Assembly: GCA_963757335.1 (NCBI GenBank)
Contig: CAVWRJ010000003.1
Location: 36,514-100,513, forward strand
Source: DASQPA01 sp963757335
Lineage (GTDB): Bacteria > Acidobacteriota > Thermoanaerobaculia > Multivoradales > UBA5704
Direction of reading: 5' to 3'
DNA length: 64,000 nt
In this document: positions 44,001 through 52,929 of the stretch, piece after piece
How positions within the stretch are numbered: position 1 is the first letter of the stretch
Layout of the letters: each line of letters begins with the position of its first letter
Notes under the pieces: model-generated
Seen by the model: only the letters and a program-made list of their open reading frames with translations
Database searches by the model: none
Told to the model about the DNA's origin: nothing
Position numbers and translations under genes: made by a program

Positions 44001-44505
44001 AGGTCAGGATCTCTCGCACGACCGGGCGATAGGAGACGCCATCGGTCACCAGGTGGTGGAAGCCCAGGAGCAGCAGGTGCCGGTCGCGGGCGAGACGCAC
44101 GAGCCAGAAGCGGAAGAGCGGGCCGGTCACGAGGTCGTAGGGGACCTCCAGGACGTCGCGCGTCCGCCGCTTCGCCTCTCCCTCCTGTGCCGCGGCGGGG
44201 AGAGCGGAGAGGTCGGCCTCTGGCAGAGCGACTGTGAAGGGGGCGAACGATTGCACCGGCTCTCCCCCAGAGAGGGTGAAGCGGGCGCGGAGCACGTCAT
44301 GGCGGTCGACCAGGGACTGGAGCGCCTGGCCGAGCCGCGAAACAGCTAGGGGCCCCTTGAGGTCGAGGATGCGGAGGATGTTATAGAGCGCCTGCCCGGG
44401 GGAGAGCTGTTCACGCAGCCAGAGCGCCCGCTGGGCGGGGGACAGGCCGTAGCTCTCACGCTCCGGCTGGCGCGCGATGGCGGTGCTCCCGTCGGCCGGC
44501 GTCAT
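38004..44505 (-). CDS. NRPS, C-A(Thr)-PCP-C-A(Val-like)-PCP
   Basis: Two elongation modules. The ATG at 44505 overlaps the AMP-ligase stop (ATGA), indicating translational coupling. C1 44450-43150 (HHLVTDG), A1 43070-41600 with pocket DFWNIGMVHK (exact threonine code), PCP1 (LGGHSILAV), C2 41260-39880 (HHIAFDG, interrupted by a frameshift near 40760), A2 39840-38350 with pocket DVLWLGGVFK (close to Val codes), PCP2 (GGHSLLLI), stop at 38004. The C2 frame resumes with LEGLLASRRERLGSAPAALD. The Thr A-domain is strikingly similar to the two Thr A-domains of the left NRPS. No epimerase or thioesterase; the chain presumably passes to the KS of the next gene, 49 nt downstream. Specificities hand-read. 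Confidence 0.9.
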
Positions 44506-46157
44506 GGCTGGCGCACCGGGGCTCGCGCGCGGTCGAAGACGTCGACGGGCTGAACCGCGGCGCGCAGGCTCTCTTTGCGGACGCGGAGCGTCGCCGTCTT
44601 CGGCAGCTCCGCCCGATACTCCAGGTAGCGCGGGAGCTTGAACGGAGCGAGGCGCTCCGCGCAGTGCGCGAGGATCGCAGCCGGCGGCAGATCCGCCGGG
44701 GATAGGCCGGCTGTGAGCACGACGAAAGCCTTGACCTCTTCGCTGCGTACCGGATCGGGAACGCCGACGACGGCCACCTCGGCCACCCCTGGATGCGAGC
44801 CGATCGCCGCCTCCACCTCGGCGGCGGCGATCATCTCGCCGGAGCGCCGGATGGCGTCCTTCTTGCGGCTGACGAAGAAGAGAAAGCCGTTTTCGTCGAG
44901 ATAGCCCAGATCGCCCGTCGCGAGCCAGCCGCCCTGGAGCACCGCGGCCGTCCCCTCCGGGTCCTTCAAATACCCCTTCATGGTCGCCGGGCTCCGCTTG
45001 ACGATCTCGCCGGTCTGCCTCGGCGGCAGGTCGCGCCCCGCCTCGTCGACGATACGGATCTGGTGCACGGAGGGGTCCACCGGCAGTCCCACGGAGCCGA
45101 CCTTGGCGTCCATCTCCCGCGGGAAGCCGGCGCGGGGAGCCATGACCGGCATGGGATCCTCGGTCAGCCCGTAGACGGGGACCAGGGCGACGCCGAAGCG
45201 CTTCTCGAAGGCCCGGTGCAACTCGCGGTCGATGGTGCCGGCGACGGAACGCAGGGGGCTCCCGCGCTCGCCGGGCTCCGGATCGCGCAGCAGCAGGAGG
45301 CGCGGGATGGTCGTCAGGCCGTTGATCGAGGTGACGCGGTGGCGGTGAACGTCGCCCCAGAACCGCGAGCCGCTGAATTTGGGCGGCAGCACGATCCGGA
45401 AGTGCGCCGCGAGAGCCATGATCACCACCAGCTGGGCGTTCAGGTGGAAGAGAGGCGAGACGATCATCATCGTGTCGCCGGTGTCGTAGCCCATCCCCCA
45501 GCCGCGGCCGATCCCGGCCGCGAGCAGCGAGCGGTGGGTGTGGATGACGCCCTTGGGGAGGGCGGTGGTGCCCGAGGTGTACTGGATCGCGGCGAGGTCG
45601 TCGGCCGCCACCTCCGGGAGCGCCTGAGGCCGTGGCGCCGCCGACAGAGCCAGCAGATCTTCCCATGGCACGGCGCCGGCTCTAGCCTCGTCTCCGGGCT
45701 CGAAGGACGGCGTCACGACGACCAGGTCCGGGCAGGGCCGGATCTCGTCGACGACCGGCAGCAGGCGGGGCTCGGTCACTAGGGCGTGGATCTCGGCGTG
45801 GCCGGCGACGTAGGAGATCTCGCTCGGGGTGAGCTGGGCGTTGATCGGCACGAGGACCGCCCCGACGAGGAACGTCCCATAGGTGGCGATCAGGAACTCC
45901 AGGCGGTTGCCCATGAGGATCGCCACCCGGTTGCCGCTCGCGATGCCGCATCCCCGGAGGCCGGAGGCGAAGCGGTGGGCTGCCTGGGCGAATTCGCCGA
46001 ACGAGATCCACGGGTCCTCCCCCGCGAGGACGAACGGATCGCCCGCTCCCCGGGCCACCGATGCCCGGAGCAAGGCGGGAAAAGTCGACGCCGTGGAGCG
46101 CTCTTGGGCGCCGGCGACCCGGCTCGCCGCGGGCTGGGCTCCGGAAAGACCGCTCAT
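44502..46157 (-). CDS. Stand-alone AMP-dependent acyl-CoA synthetase/ligase
   Basis: A 551-residue ANL-superfamily enzyme that would adenylate a carboxylic acid and, if like most of this length, load it on CoA. A3 core YTSGTTALPKG (about residue 193), a VYGLTEDPMPVM block in place of the usual YGxTE, ATGDLGYLDENGF (about 418) and C-terminal KTATLRVRKESLR, where the usual Gly before K is Arg. It resembles long-chain and carnitine-type CoA ligases more than FAALs, with no obvious FAAL insertion. It starts 3 nt after the Ser-module NRPS and overlaps the next NRPS by 4 nt, so it is embedded in the operon. It may supply an acyl or aryl starter or an amino-acid precursor; the substrate cannot be read by eye. 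Confidence 0.8.
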   Translation of the reverse strand: MSGLSGAQPAASRVAGAQERSTASTFPALLRASVARGAGDPFVLAGEDPWISFGEFAQAAHRFASGLRGCGIASGNRVAILMGNRLEFLIATYGTFLVGAVLVPINAQLTPSEISYVAGHAEIHALVTEPRLLPVVDEIRPCPDLVVVTPSFEPGDEARAGAVPWEDLLALSAAPRPQALPEVAADDLAAIQYTSGTTALPKGVIHTHRSLLAAGIGRGWGMGYDTGDTMMIVSPLFHLNAQLVVIMALAAHFRIVLPPKFSGSRFWGDVHRHRVTSINGLTTIPRLLLLRDPEPGERGSPLRSVAGTIDRELHRAFEKRFGVALVPVYGLTEDPMPVMAPRAGFPREMDAKVGSVGLPVDPSVHQIRIVDEAGRDLPPRQTGEIVKRSPATMKGYLKDPEGTAAVLQGGWLATGDLGYLDENGFLFFVSRKKDAIRRSGEMIAAAEVEAAIGSHPGVAEVAVVGVPDPVRSEEVKAFVVLTAGLSPADLPPAAILAHCAERLAPFKLPRYLEYRAELPKTATLRVRKESLRAAVQPVDVFDRARAPVRQP

Positions 46158-46160
46158 CCG

Positions 46161-49100
46161 CTACGACTCCGCGCCCGCTACCGGCTCGCGGCTCGCCCGC
46201 TGCCCGACCGGCGGGAGATCGCCGGCCGCGAGGATCCGGCCGCGTTCGATGGCCTCGGCCAGGCCCGCAACCGTCGGGCTATCCTCGAAAAGCGTGAGGA
46301 GGGGGACAGAGACCCCGAAGGTGTCGCGCACCGTGGCGATCAGCCGGATCGCCAGGAGCGAGTGGCCCCCGAGATCGAAGAAGGGATCCTGAACGCCGAC
46401 CCGCTCGACCCGCAGAAGATCCTGCCAGATCGCAACCACCGCCTCCTCGACCGGCGTGCGCGGCGCCACGTAAGGCACCCGCTTGCCGAGACCGGCCACG
46501 CCCGGGGCAGGAAGCGCCCGGCGGTCGACCTTGCCACTGGGAGTGAGCGGGAGGGCGTCGAGGATAGTGAAGTAGGCGGGGATCATGTAGTCGGGCAGCC
46601 GACGACGCAGGCCCTCGCGCCAGGCGGCGACGTCGCTCGCCCCCCCCTCTTCCGGCACCACCCAGGCGATCAGCCACGCCTCCGCCCCGGCCTCCAGTAC
46701 CCCCACTACCGCCTCCCGCACGCCGGGGCTGGCCGCGAGGGTCGCCTCGATCTCCCCCAGCTCGATACGGAAGCCGCGCAGCTTGATCTGGTGGTCGAGC
46801 CGCCCCAGGAAGTCGACGGTGCCGTCCGCCATGCGGCGGGCGAGGTCGCCGGTGCGGTAGAGCCGGTCCCCCGGAGCGATCGCCGCCGGATCAGGGACGA
46901 AGCGCTCGGCCGTGAGGTCGGGGCGCCGCCAGTAGCCGCGGGCGAGCTGGACGCCGCCGATGCACAGCTCGCCGGAGACACCCACCGGGAGCTCGCCTCC
47001 TCGCGGGGCGAGCAGCCGAATGCGGGTATTTGCGATCGGCCGGCCGATGGGCACCGGCCGCTCGCCAGTCTCGCCGGCGACGGGCCACCAAGTGACCTCA
47101 ACCGATGCTTCGGTCGGGCCATAGAGGTTGTGGAGCTCCACACCCCGCTCTCCCAGGCGCCGGCCGAAGCGGGCGGCCAACTCGCCGGAGAGCGGCTCGC
47201 CGCTCGCGATCACCCGCCGCAGTGTGGAGCAGCCCGCGAGCTCCGGCTCGTCCAGAAAGGCTTGCAGCATGGAGGGGACGAAGTGCAGCGTGGTCACCTC
47301 AGCCTCGGCGATGAGCCGCGCGAGGTAAGTGGGATCCTGCTGGCCGCCGGGGCGGGCGAGGACGAGCCGGGCGCCCACCAGAAGGGGCCAGAAGAGCTCC
47401 CAGACCGAGACATCGAAGCCGGTGGGAGTCTTCTGGAGGACCCGGTCCCGGGGCCCCAGGGGCAAGACCTCCTGGGCCCAGAGGAGCCGGTTCACGATCC
47501 CGCGGTGGGTGTTGACCACCCCCTTCGGCCGGCCGGTCGAGCCGGAGGTGTAGATCATGTAAGCCGGGGCGTCGGGGTGCCCCGCCTCCTCGGCGAGCGG
47601 CGCTCGCCGCTCCCAGGGCTCCCCAGGGTCGAGGAAGAGGACCGGCGCCGTGCCGGCGGGGAGAGTCGACAGGAGGTGCCGCTCGGTGAGGAGGACGCGG
47701 ACGCCGGAATCCGCCAGCATGAATGCCAGGCGCTCTGCCGGATAGCCGGGGTCGAGAGGCACGTAGGCGCCGCCCGCCAAGAGGATGCCGAGGAGCCCCA
47801 CGACCATCTCCGGCGAGCGTTGGGCGGCGATTCCCACGAGCGACTCCCCGGCCACGCCTTCTGCGCGCAGGGCGGCCGCCAGCCGGCGGGCACGGTCGAG
47901 GAGGACGCCGTAGGTCAGGGCGCGGCCCTCTCCGAGGACCGCCACCTCGCCGGGAGTCCGACGAGCCTGCGCGGCGAGCCGGCTGGAGAGGGTCTGTCCG
48001 AGGTCCCAGGCGGCGGCGGTGTCGTTCCACTCCCAGAGGACCTGGGCGCGCTCCACCTGGGTGAGGATGTCGATCTCGTCGAGCCGGAGGTCCGGATTCT
48101 CGACCGCCGAGGCGAGGACCCTCTCCAGATGGCCCAGCATGCGGGCGACCGTCGTGACGTCGAAGACTCGCCGGTCGTAGATCACCTTTACCGCCATCCG
48201 CCGCTCCCGAAAGCCATAGAGCGTCAGCGGATACTCCGGCTGCCGGTGGACCCGGAGCCAGCGGTGGCCCCAGGCGCCTCCCAGGGCCCGCAGCGACTCG
48301 TTCCAGCGGTAATTCTCGAACAGGACCAGACTCTCGAAAAGCCGCGCATCGCCCGGGATCTCGCTCCATTGGCGCACCTGTCCCAGGGGGACAAACTCGT
48401 GCTCCCGGTGCGCCAACCACTGCGCCCGGAGCCTGGTCAAAAGGGTCCCCAGGCTCATCTCCGGCGCCATTGCTACCCGCATGACCAGGGTATTGATCAG
48501 CGGGCCGATGATCCTTCGTCCCTCGGGTACGGCGGCGCGGTTGGACTTCACACAGCCGTAGAGCACGTCCCGCGAGTTGCCATAGCGGCCGAGGAGGAGC
48601 GCCCAGGCTCCCTGTAGGAGAGTATGGAAGGTGAACCCGCGCTCCGCGCAGAAAGCTTCGAGAGCGGCCGTCCTCTCCTCAGACAAGTGGATCTCCCGGT
48701 CGTCGTGGGCCTCCCGCGCCGCCTGGAGGCGGCGTGTGACCTTGACCGCGCCCAGGGGCGTCGGGGCCCGAAAACCCGCCAGTTGGCGTCGCCAATAGAC
48801 CTCGGCCGCGGCCATGTCCTGTCGCTCCAGCCACTCGATGTACCGCCTGAAGGGCTCGACCGGTGGCAGATCCGGTTCCTCGCCGCGCCGGAACGCCTCG
48901 TAGATCGAGAAGACCTCGATGAGGACCGCCCGCACCGAGCGGCCGTCCACCACCCCGTGATACATGGTCCAGACGAAGCTCCAGTCCGCCTCCGCCCGAG
49001 CGAAGAGAGCCATCCGGATGAGCGGTGGACGCAAGAGGTCGATCCCGCGGCCGCGGTCGGCGAGCAGGAAGGCCGCGAAGAGCTTCTCCTGCTCAGAGGG

Positions 49101-49397
49101 CGAGCTGTCGCGCCAGTCCTCCTCCTGCCACTCGAGGCTCGCCTCGCGATGCACCTCCTGCACCGGCGGCTGGCCACCCGGACACCGAAAGCCGCTCCGG
49201 AAGATCGCGTAGCGGTCCACGACGCGCTGCCACGCACGCCGGAAGGCGATGGGATCGAGGGCCTCCGCGAGCCTCCCCACGATGTGGAAGATCTCGACTC
49301 CCGACTCGCCAGCAAGGGTGCGATGGAACAGCATCCCCTCTTGCAAAGGTGTGAGCCGGTAGGAATCCTCGAGGTCCGGCCTCTCCATGCTCTCCAT
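46161..49397 (-). CDS. Single-module NRPS, C-A(Ser-like)-PCP
   Basis: First gene of the middle operon. I place the start at ATG 49397, which has GGAAGG at a suitable distance, over an in-frame GTG at 49424 with no ribosome-binding site. The C domain opens with DSYRLTPLQEGMLFHRT and carries YHGVVDG at the active site; the first His of HHxxxDG is Tyr, the catalytic second His is kept. The A domain (about 47980-46520) has pocket DVWHISLVEK, near the serine codes but with Glu for Asp at the ninth position. PCP: DLGGHSLLAIRL, then a short tail. No epimerase. A complete C domain at the N-terminus implies a donor from another protein, so this gene is not an obvious chain starter. Frame intact. Confidence 0.9.
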   Translation of the reverse strand: MESMERPDLEDSYRLTPLQEGMLFHRTLAGESGVEIFHIVGRLAEALDPIAFRRAWQRVVDRYAIFRSGFRCPGGQPPVQEVHREASLEWQEEDWRDSSPSEQEKLFAAFLLADRGRGIDLLRPPLIRMALFARAEADWSFVWTMYHGVVDGRSVRAVLIEVFSIYEAFRRGEEPDLPPVEPFRRYIEWLERQDMAAAEVYWRRQLAGFRAPTPLGAVKVTRRLQAAREAHDDREIHLSEERTAALEAFCAERGFTFHTLLQGAWALLLGRYGNSRDVLYGCVKSNRAAVPEGRRIIGPLINTLVMRVAMAPEMSLGTLLTRLRAQWLAHREHEFVPLGQVRQWSEIPGDARLFESLVLFENYRWNESLRALGGAWGHRWLRVHRQPEYPLTLYGFRERRMAVKVIYDRRVFDVTTVARMLGHLERVLASAVENPDLRLDEIDILTQVERAQVLWEWNDTAAAWDLGQTLSSRLAAQARRTPGEVAVLGEGRALTYGVLLDRARRLAAALRAEGVAGESLVGIAAQRSPEMVVGLLGILLAGGAYVPLDPGYPAERLAFMLADSGVRVLLTERHLLSTLPAGTAPVLFLDPGEPWERRAPLAEEAGHPDAPAYMIYTSGSTGRPKGVVNTHRGIVNRLLWAQEVLPLGPRDRVLQKTPTGFDVSVWELFWPLLVGARLVLARPGGQQDPTYLARLIAEAEVTTLHFVPSMLQAFLDEPELAGCSTLRRVIASGEPLSGELAARFGRRLGERGVELHNLYGPTEASVEVTWWPVAGETGERPVPIGRPIANTRIRLLAPRGGELPVGVSGELCIGGVQLARGYWRRPDLTAERFVPDPAAIAPGDRLYRTGDLARRMADGTVDFLGRLDHQIKLRGFRIELGEIEATLAASPGVREAVVGVLEAGAEAWLIAWVVPEEGGASDVAAWREGLRRRLPDYMIPAYFTILDALPLTPSGKVDRRALPAPGVAGLGKRVPYVAPRTPVEEAVVAIWQDLLRVERVGVQDPFFDLGGHSLLAIRLIATVRDTFGVSVPLLTLFEDSPTVAGLAEAIERGRILAAGDLPPVGQRASREPVAGAES

Positions 49398-49450
49398 TAT
49401 CGGCAGCCTTCCGTCATTCCTCACAAAAGATATACTAGTTTTACATTAGG
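49398..49450. promoter_or_regulatory. Divergent promoter region between NRPS operon and carboxyltransferase
   Basis: Only 53 bp separate the two start codons. It is AT-rich for this window and contains TATACT at 49431-49436 on the plus strand, a good -10 match. Read on the minus strand the same patch gives TAGTATATC. A start from the plus-strand -10 would leave a leader of only a few bases for the carboxyltransferase. The compact arrangement suggests shared control. Confidence 0.45.
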
Positions 49451-50959
49451 ATGGAAGTAGTGAAGAGCTTGAATAACTTGCCCAGCCCCTCTACGCCCCC
49501 CGCTCCCCGGCTCACCGCCCGCGAACGGATTGGCCTCCTCTTCGACGGCGGCTCCTTCGTGGAGACGGGAGCCTGGGTCACCCACCGCTGCCAGGATTTC
49601 GGTCTGGCGGGCCGGACTCCGCGGGGAGACGGGGTAATCACCGGATGGGGGACGATCCGGGGGCGGCTCGTCTATGCCCTCTCCCAGGACCGCGCCGTCT
49701 TCGGGGGCTCGGTCGGCGAGGCGGGTGGCCGCAAGATCTGCCGCCTTCTGGAGCTCGCCCAACAGAACGGCGCCCCGCTGGTCGCCCTCTACGACGGTGG
49801 CGGGGGAAGGATCCAGGAGGGGGTCGACGGGCTGGCCGGTTTCAGCGAGATCCTCTGTCGTCATTGCGAGCTGTCGGGCGTCGTGCCCCAGATCAGCGCC
49901 ATCCTGGGTCCGTGCACTGGAGGCGCGGCCTACTCGCCGGCTCTCACCGACTTCATCTTCATGGTCGAGGGCAGCTACATGTCCCTGACCGGGCCGGAGG
50001 TGATCCGCGCTGTCACGCATCAGGACGTCAGCAAGGAGGAAATCGGAGGGGCGGCGGTGCACGGCACCCAGACGGGCCTCGCTCATTTCGTCTCTCGCGA
50101 CGAGGTGAACTGTCTTCACGGCATTCGCGAGCTGCTGTCTTTCCTACCCAGCAGCTATCTCTCCCCCCTGCCTTTCGGGACGAGCGAGGACAGCTCGGAG
50201 CGCCGCGCGGAGGAGCTCGACCTGCTAATCTCCTCGGATCCTCACGAGCCGTACGACATGCGGTGTCTGATCCGCGCCGTGGTCGACGACGGTCAGTTCC
50301 TGGAAGCTCAGGCGGGCTATGCTCGAAACCTACTCGTTGGCTTCGCCCGCTTTGCCAATCAGACGGTAGGACTGGTGGCCAGCCAGCCCAACTACCTGGC
50401 AGGAGCGCTCACCATCGACGCCGCCCTCAAGGGATCACGCTTCGTCCGCTTCTGTGACGCTTTCCGAATCCCCCTGGTGACGTTTGTCGACTCCCCAGGG
50501 TATCTGCCGAGCCTCCAGGAGGAGCTGGGGGGGGTCATCCGGCACGGCGCCAAGCTCCTCTTCGCCTACGCCGAGGCCACCGTGCCGAAGGTCACGCTCA
50601 TCGCCCGCAAGGCCTATGGTGGCGCGTACGCGGCCCTTGGCAGCAAGCAAATGCGAAACGACGTCAATCTAGCCTACCCCTGGGCGGAGATCGCCGTCGT
50701 CGGCGCGGAGGGGGCCGTCGGCGTCCTCTGTCGGCGCGAGCTCCAGCAGGCCGGCGAACGAGTGGAGGAAGTTCGCGCCAAGCGCGTCGAAGAATACCGG
50801 CGCAAGTTCGGCAACCCCTTCGCCGCCGCCGAACGCGGCTACATCGATTCGATCGTCCATCCCTCCGAAACGCGTCCGGAGATCATCCGCGCGCTTCGCG
50901 GCCTGAGGAATAAGAGAAGTCAAAGGGAGGGGAGGAGGCACTCCAATATGCCTCTTTGA
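49451..50959 (+). CDS. Acyl-CoA carboxyltransferase subunit (AccD/PccB type)
   Basis: A 502-residue carboxyltransferase beta-subunit of the biotin-dependent acetyl-/propionyl-CoA carboxylase family, which transfers CO2 from biotin to an acyl-CoA. N-terminal RLTARERIGLLFDGGSFVE, the acyl-CoA site around GGGRIQEGVDGL and GGAAYSPALTDFIFM, and the C-terminal crotonase-fold motifs FVDSPGYLPSLQEELGGVIR and ARKAYGGAYAALGSKQM. In characterised PccB/AccB proteins the residue after GGAY (Asp or Ile) influences acyl choice; here it is Ala. Start ATG 49451. Encoded divergently from the PKS-containing operon, it may supply malonyl-CoA for the AT domain. No biotin-carboxylase or BCCP gene is nearby. Frame intact. 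Confidence 0.85.
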   Translation: MEVVKSLNNLPSPSTPPAPRLTARERIGLLFDGGSFVETGAWVTHRCQDFGLAGRTPRGDGVITGWGTIRGRLVYALSQDRAVFGGSVGEAGGRKICRLLELAQQNGAPLVALYDGGGGRIQEGVDGLAGFSEILCRHCELSGVVPQISAILGPCTGGAAYSPALTDFIFMVEGSYMSLTGPEVIRAVTHQDVSKEEIGGAAVHGTQTGLAHFVSRDEVNCLHGIRELLSFLPSSYLSPLPFGTSEDSSERRAEELDLLISSDPHEPYDMRCLIRAVVDDGQFLEAQAGYARNLLVGFARFANQTVGLVASQPNYLAGALTIDAALKGSRFVRFCDAFRIPLVTFVDSPGYLPSLQEELGGVIRHGAKLLFAYAEATVPKVTLIARKAYGGAYAALGSKQMRNDVNLAYPWAEIAVVGAEGAVGVLCRRELQQAGERVEEVRAKRVEEYRRKFGNPFAAAERGYIDSIVHPSETRPEIIRALRGLRNKRSQREGRRHSNMPL

Positions 50960-51115
50960 AGCGCCTCCGACCCGCCTCAGGCGTGAGACCGGGTGGGATG
51001 TCCCTGAAAGGATGTCCTGAAACGAAGCCTGGGATCTTTTCCCTCCCTGTTCCCTGGGTTCCGGGGTTTCGCCGCCTCTACTTATAAGCGATGATGAATC
51101 GACGACTCACAAGAA

Positions 51116-51313
51116 ATTGTTAACAAGGTAAAGAAGATCGTCGAGTTCAAGCGCCACCGGCGCGGCATCGAGTCGGCGCTCGACCGACTTCAGGCGGAGC
51201 TCGCGGCACTCTTCGAGGACGGAGGGGCCGAGACGCTCCAACTGTCGATGGGGGTGCTGCGGCGGGTGCGGCGAGAGCAGGGCGAGGGCTGGGACTTCGT
51301 GATTGAGGTGTAG
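51116..51313 (+). CDS. Small ORF upstream of cas1, unknown, no canonical start
   Basis: An open frame of about 65 codons ending six bases before the cas1 start. It encodes a charged helical peptide (KKIVEFKRHRRGIESALDRL, then a C-terminus WDFVIEV). No ATG, GTG or TTG lies at its beginning; an in-frame stop is at 51095, and the first possible start is an ATT at 51116, so it may be the 3' remnant of a longer gene. Tight spacing suggests an operon with cas1. I do not recognise the family. Confidence 0.35.
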   Translation: MVNKVKKIVEFKRHRRGIESALDRLQAELAALFEDGGAETLQLSMGVLRRVRREQGEGWDFVIEV

Positions 51314-51318
51314 CCCGG

Positions 51319-52337
51319 GTGAACGTGGCCTATCTGACGACCTCCGGGATGCAGGTCCGGCGCAAGGGGGAAAAGCTCGAAGTCTGGCAGGGCGACACCA
51401 AGGTGCGCGATCTGCGTCTCTTCGAGCTCGACCGGCTCGTCGTGGTGGGCGCGGTTCAGTTCTCGAGCCAGGCGCTCTCTCTGCTCTTGGACCAGGGGAT
51501 CGACGTTTCGTTCCTGACTTCCGGAGGTCGCCTGCGCGGATCGCTGGTCTCGGCCGAATCGCGCAACGTCTTCCTGCGCCTCGCGCAGTTCGATCGGTTC
51601 AAGGACGCCAAGTTCCGCCTGGCGTTCGGCCAACGCGTCGTGGCGGCGAAGCTCACGGCCCAGGAGAGGCTGCTGGCGCGCCAGGCCCGCAACCATCCGA
51701 CCGGTTTGAGGAAGGGGCGCAGGAGCGGATTCGGGAATTGACGCAGAAGGTGGAAACCGCGGAGTCCGTCGAGTCTCTCATGGGCCTCGAGGGGAGCGCG
51801 GCGGCGGTCTACTACCGCCAGTTCGGCCGGATGCTTACGACCGTGCCGTTCCCCGGCCGCAAGAAGCACCCCTCGACCGATCCTGCCAACGCCCTCCTGA
51901 GCCTCGGCTACGTGCTTCTCGGCAACGAGATCGCGGCGCTTCTGGAGGCGCGGGGCTTCGACCCGGCGGTCGGGTTCCTGCACGGCCTGCGGTACGGCCG
52001 GAGCCGCTCGCCCTGGACGTGGTAGAGGTCTTCCGCCAGGCGGTGATCGACCGGCTGACGCTGCGCCTGCTCAACCGGCGACAGCTGACGCCCGAGGACT
52101 TCGAGGGCGGAGAGGCGGGCCTGCGGCTGAGCACCGATGCGTTCAAGCGGTACCTGGCCTTCTATGAAGAGCACCTCCGCTCGGAGAGCGAAGGCCAGGG
52201 CACGCCGACCTGGCGGGAGCGGCTCCAGGCGCAGGTCGGCGCGGTCAAGGAGATGGTGATGGCGGGGTGTGGTGGCACCGTTCTATACTTGGAAGGACTG
52301 GAAAGAAGGGGGTCGAGCGGATCGTGGGCAGGAGTAG
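51319..52337 (+). pseudogene. cas1: CRISPR-associated integrase Cas1, frameshifted
   Basis: Cas1 is the metal-dependent nuclease/integrase that inserts spacers into CRISPR arrays. From GTG 51319 the N-terminal beta-domain is clear (VAYLTTSGMQVRRKGEKLEV, LDRLVVVGAVQFSS, GIDVSFLTSGGRLRGSL). The helical catalytic domain follows in another frame from about 51715 (LMGLEGSAAAVYYRQFGRML, with the expected Glu; DPANALLSLGYVLLGNEIAA; GFDPAVGFLHGLRYGR, His). A third frame from about 52010 gives DVVEVFRQAVIDRLTLRLLN, then LSTDAFKRYLAFYE. A last shift near 52265 yields the natural end FYTWKDW...GQE and TAG at 52337. All domains are present with about three frameshifts. No cas2 or effector gene adjoins. 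Either decayed or sequence errors. Confidence 0.8.
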
Positions 52338-52566
52338 ATCAGGGCTGACCTTCCCGGGTGGTCCCGCTAACCTCCGGGAAGGTGAAAAACCGGGGGGGAT
52401 TAGCGGGAAGGGCGAAAACGAGGGTAAGTCGAAGAAAATCAGCGAGGTAGAACGAATCGATGGTCGTCGGACAGGCGCTCGGCTGCAAGCTCTCGAAGCT
52501 TCGCCAGCGAGGTTAGCGGAATGGCACTTTCAAGCCTATTGGAATCAAGCGGTTAGGGAGCTTGCT

Positions 52567-52602
52567 GTCGCAGGGAGGTCAGGACCCTTCGGGGATTGAG
52601 AC
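52567..52602 (+). CRISPR. Single CRISPR-repeat-like unit downstream of cas1
   Basis: A 36-base segment starting GTCGCAGGGAGG and ending CCCTTCGGGGATTGAGAC has the length, small internal hairpin (CCC-TTC-GGG) and GATTGAGAC end typical of many CRISPR repeats. It lies 230 bp after the cas1 stop. Its outer edges are complementary (GCTGTC at 52565, GACAGC at 52600). I found no second copy, so there is no array in the window; it may be the last remnant of a lost one. Confidence 0.4.
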
Positions 52603-52654
52603 AGCGAATTCAAGTCGACGACGGGATGACCGCCGGAACGATCGCAGGGAGTCA

Positions 52655-52925
52655 GGAGGGCCGGAAGTGCTCCCTCGGCGGCCGGAACGGTGCGACGACG
52701 AGATGGTGCGAGCCGGACTCGATGCGGACAGGGACGTTCGGAGAGTCGGTGCGGATCTCGTCGGCCACGCGTTCAAGGAGAGGGCGAGCCGGCAGTCGAG
52801 CTGGTAAACGCTTGCGAGCCGCCGACGAACGATCTTCCAGGGGATCACGCAGGGGAGTGCGGGTCGACGGCCTCATGTTGAGGCGGGAGACACCCGCGAG
52901 GATCAGGGAGAAGAAGAAGCTGAGG
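52655..52925 (-). pseudogene. RepA-type gene remnant with internal deletion (copy 4)
   Basis: Two short pieces of the same RepA family joined by a deletion. At 52860-52925 is the segment encoding SRLNMRP with flanking residues; at 52655-52810 is the C-terminal VADEIR, then HLVVAPFRPPREHFRP. Everything between is gone. It abuts the nuclease gene at 52930. Confidence 0.55.
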
Positions 52926-52929
52926 AGTC

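Noticed and set aside
45786..48617. A plus-strand open frame of over 900 codons opposite the Ser-module NRPS and acyl ligase
   Set aside because: Shadow of minus-strand coding sequence with no recognisable domains. The same applies to the long plus-strand frames at 3732-5642, 12408-14072 and 59262-62015.
50960..51115. Possible terminator after the carboxyltransferase
   Set aside because: Short complementary runs (CGCCTC/GAGGCG-like) are present but not in a stable hairpin followed by a T-run.
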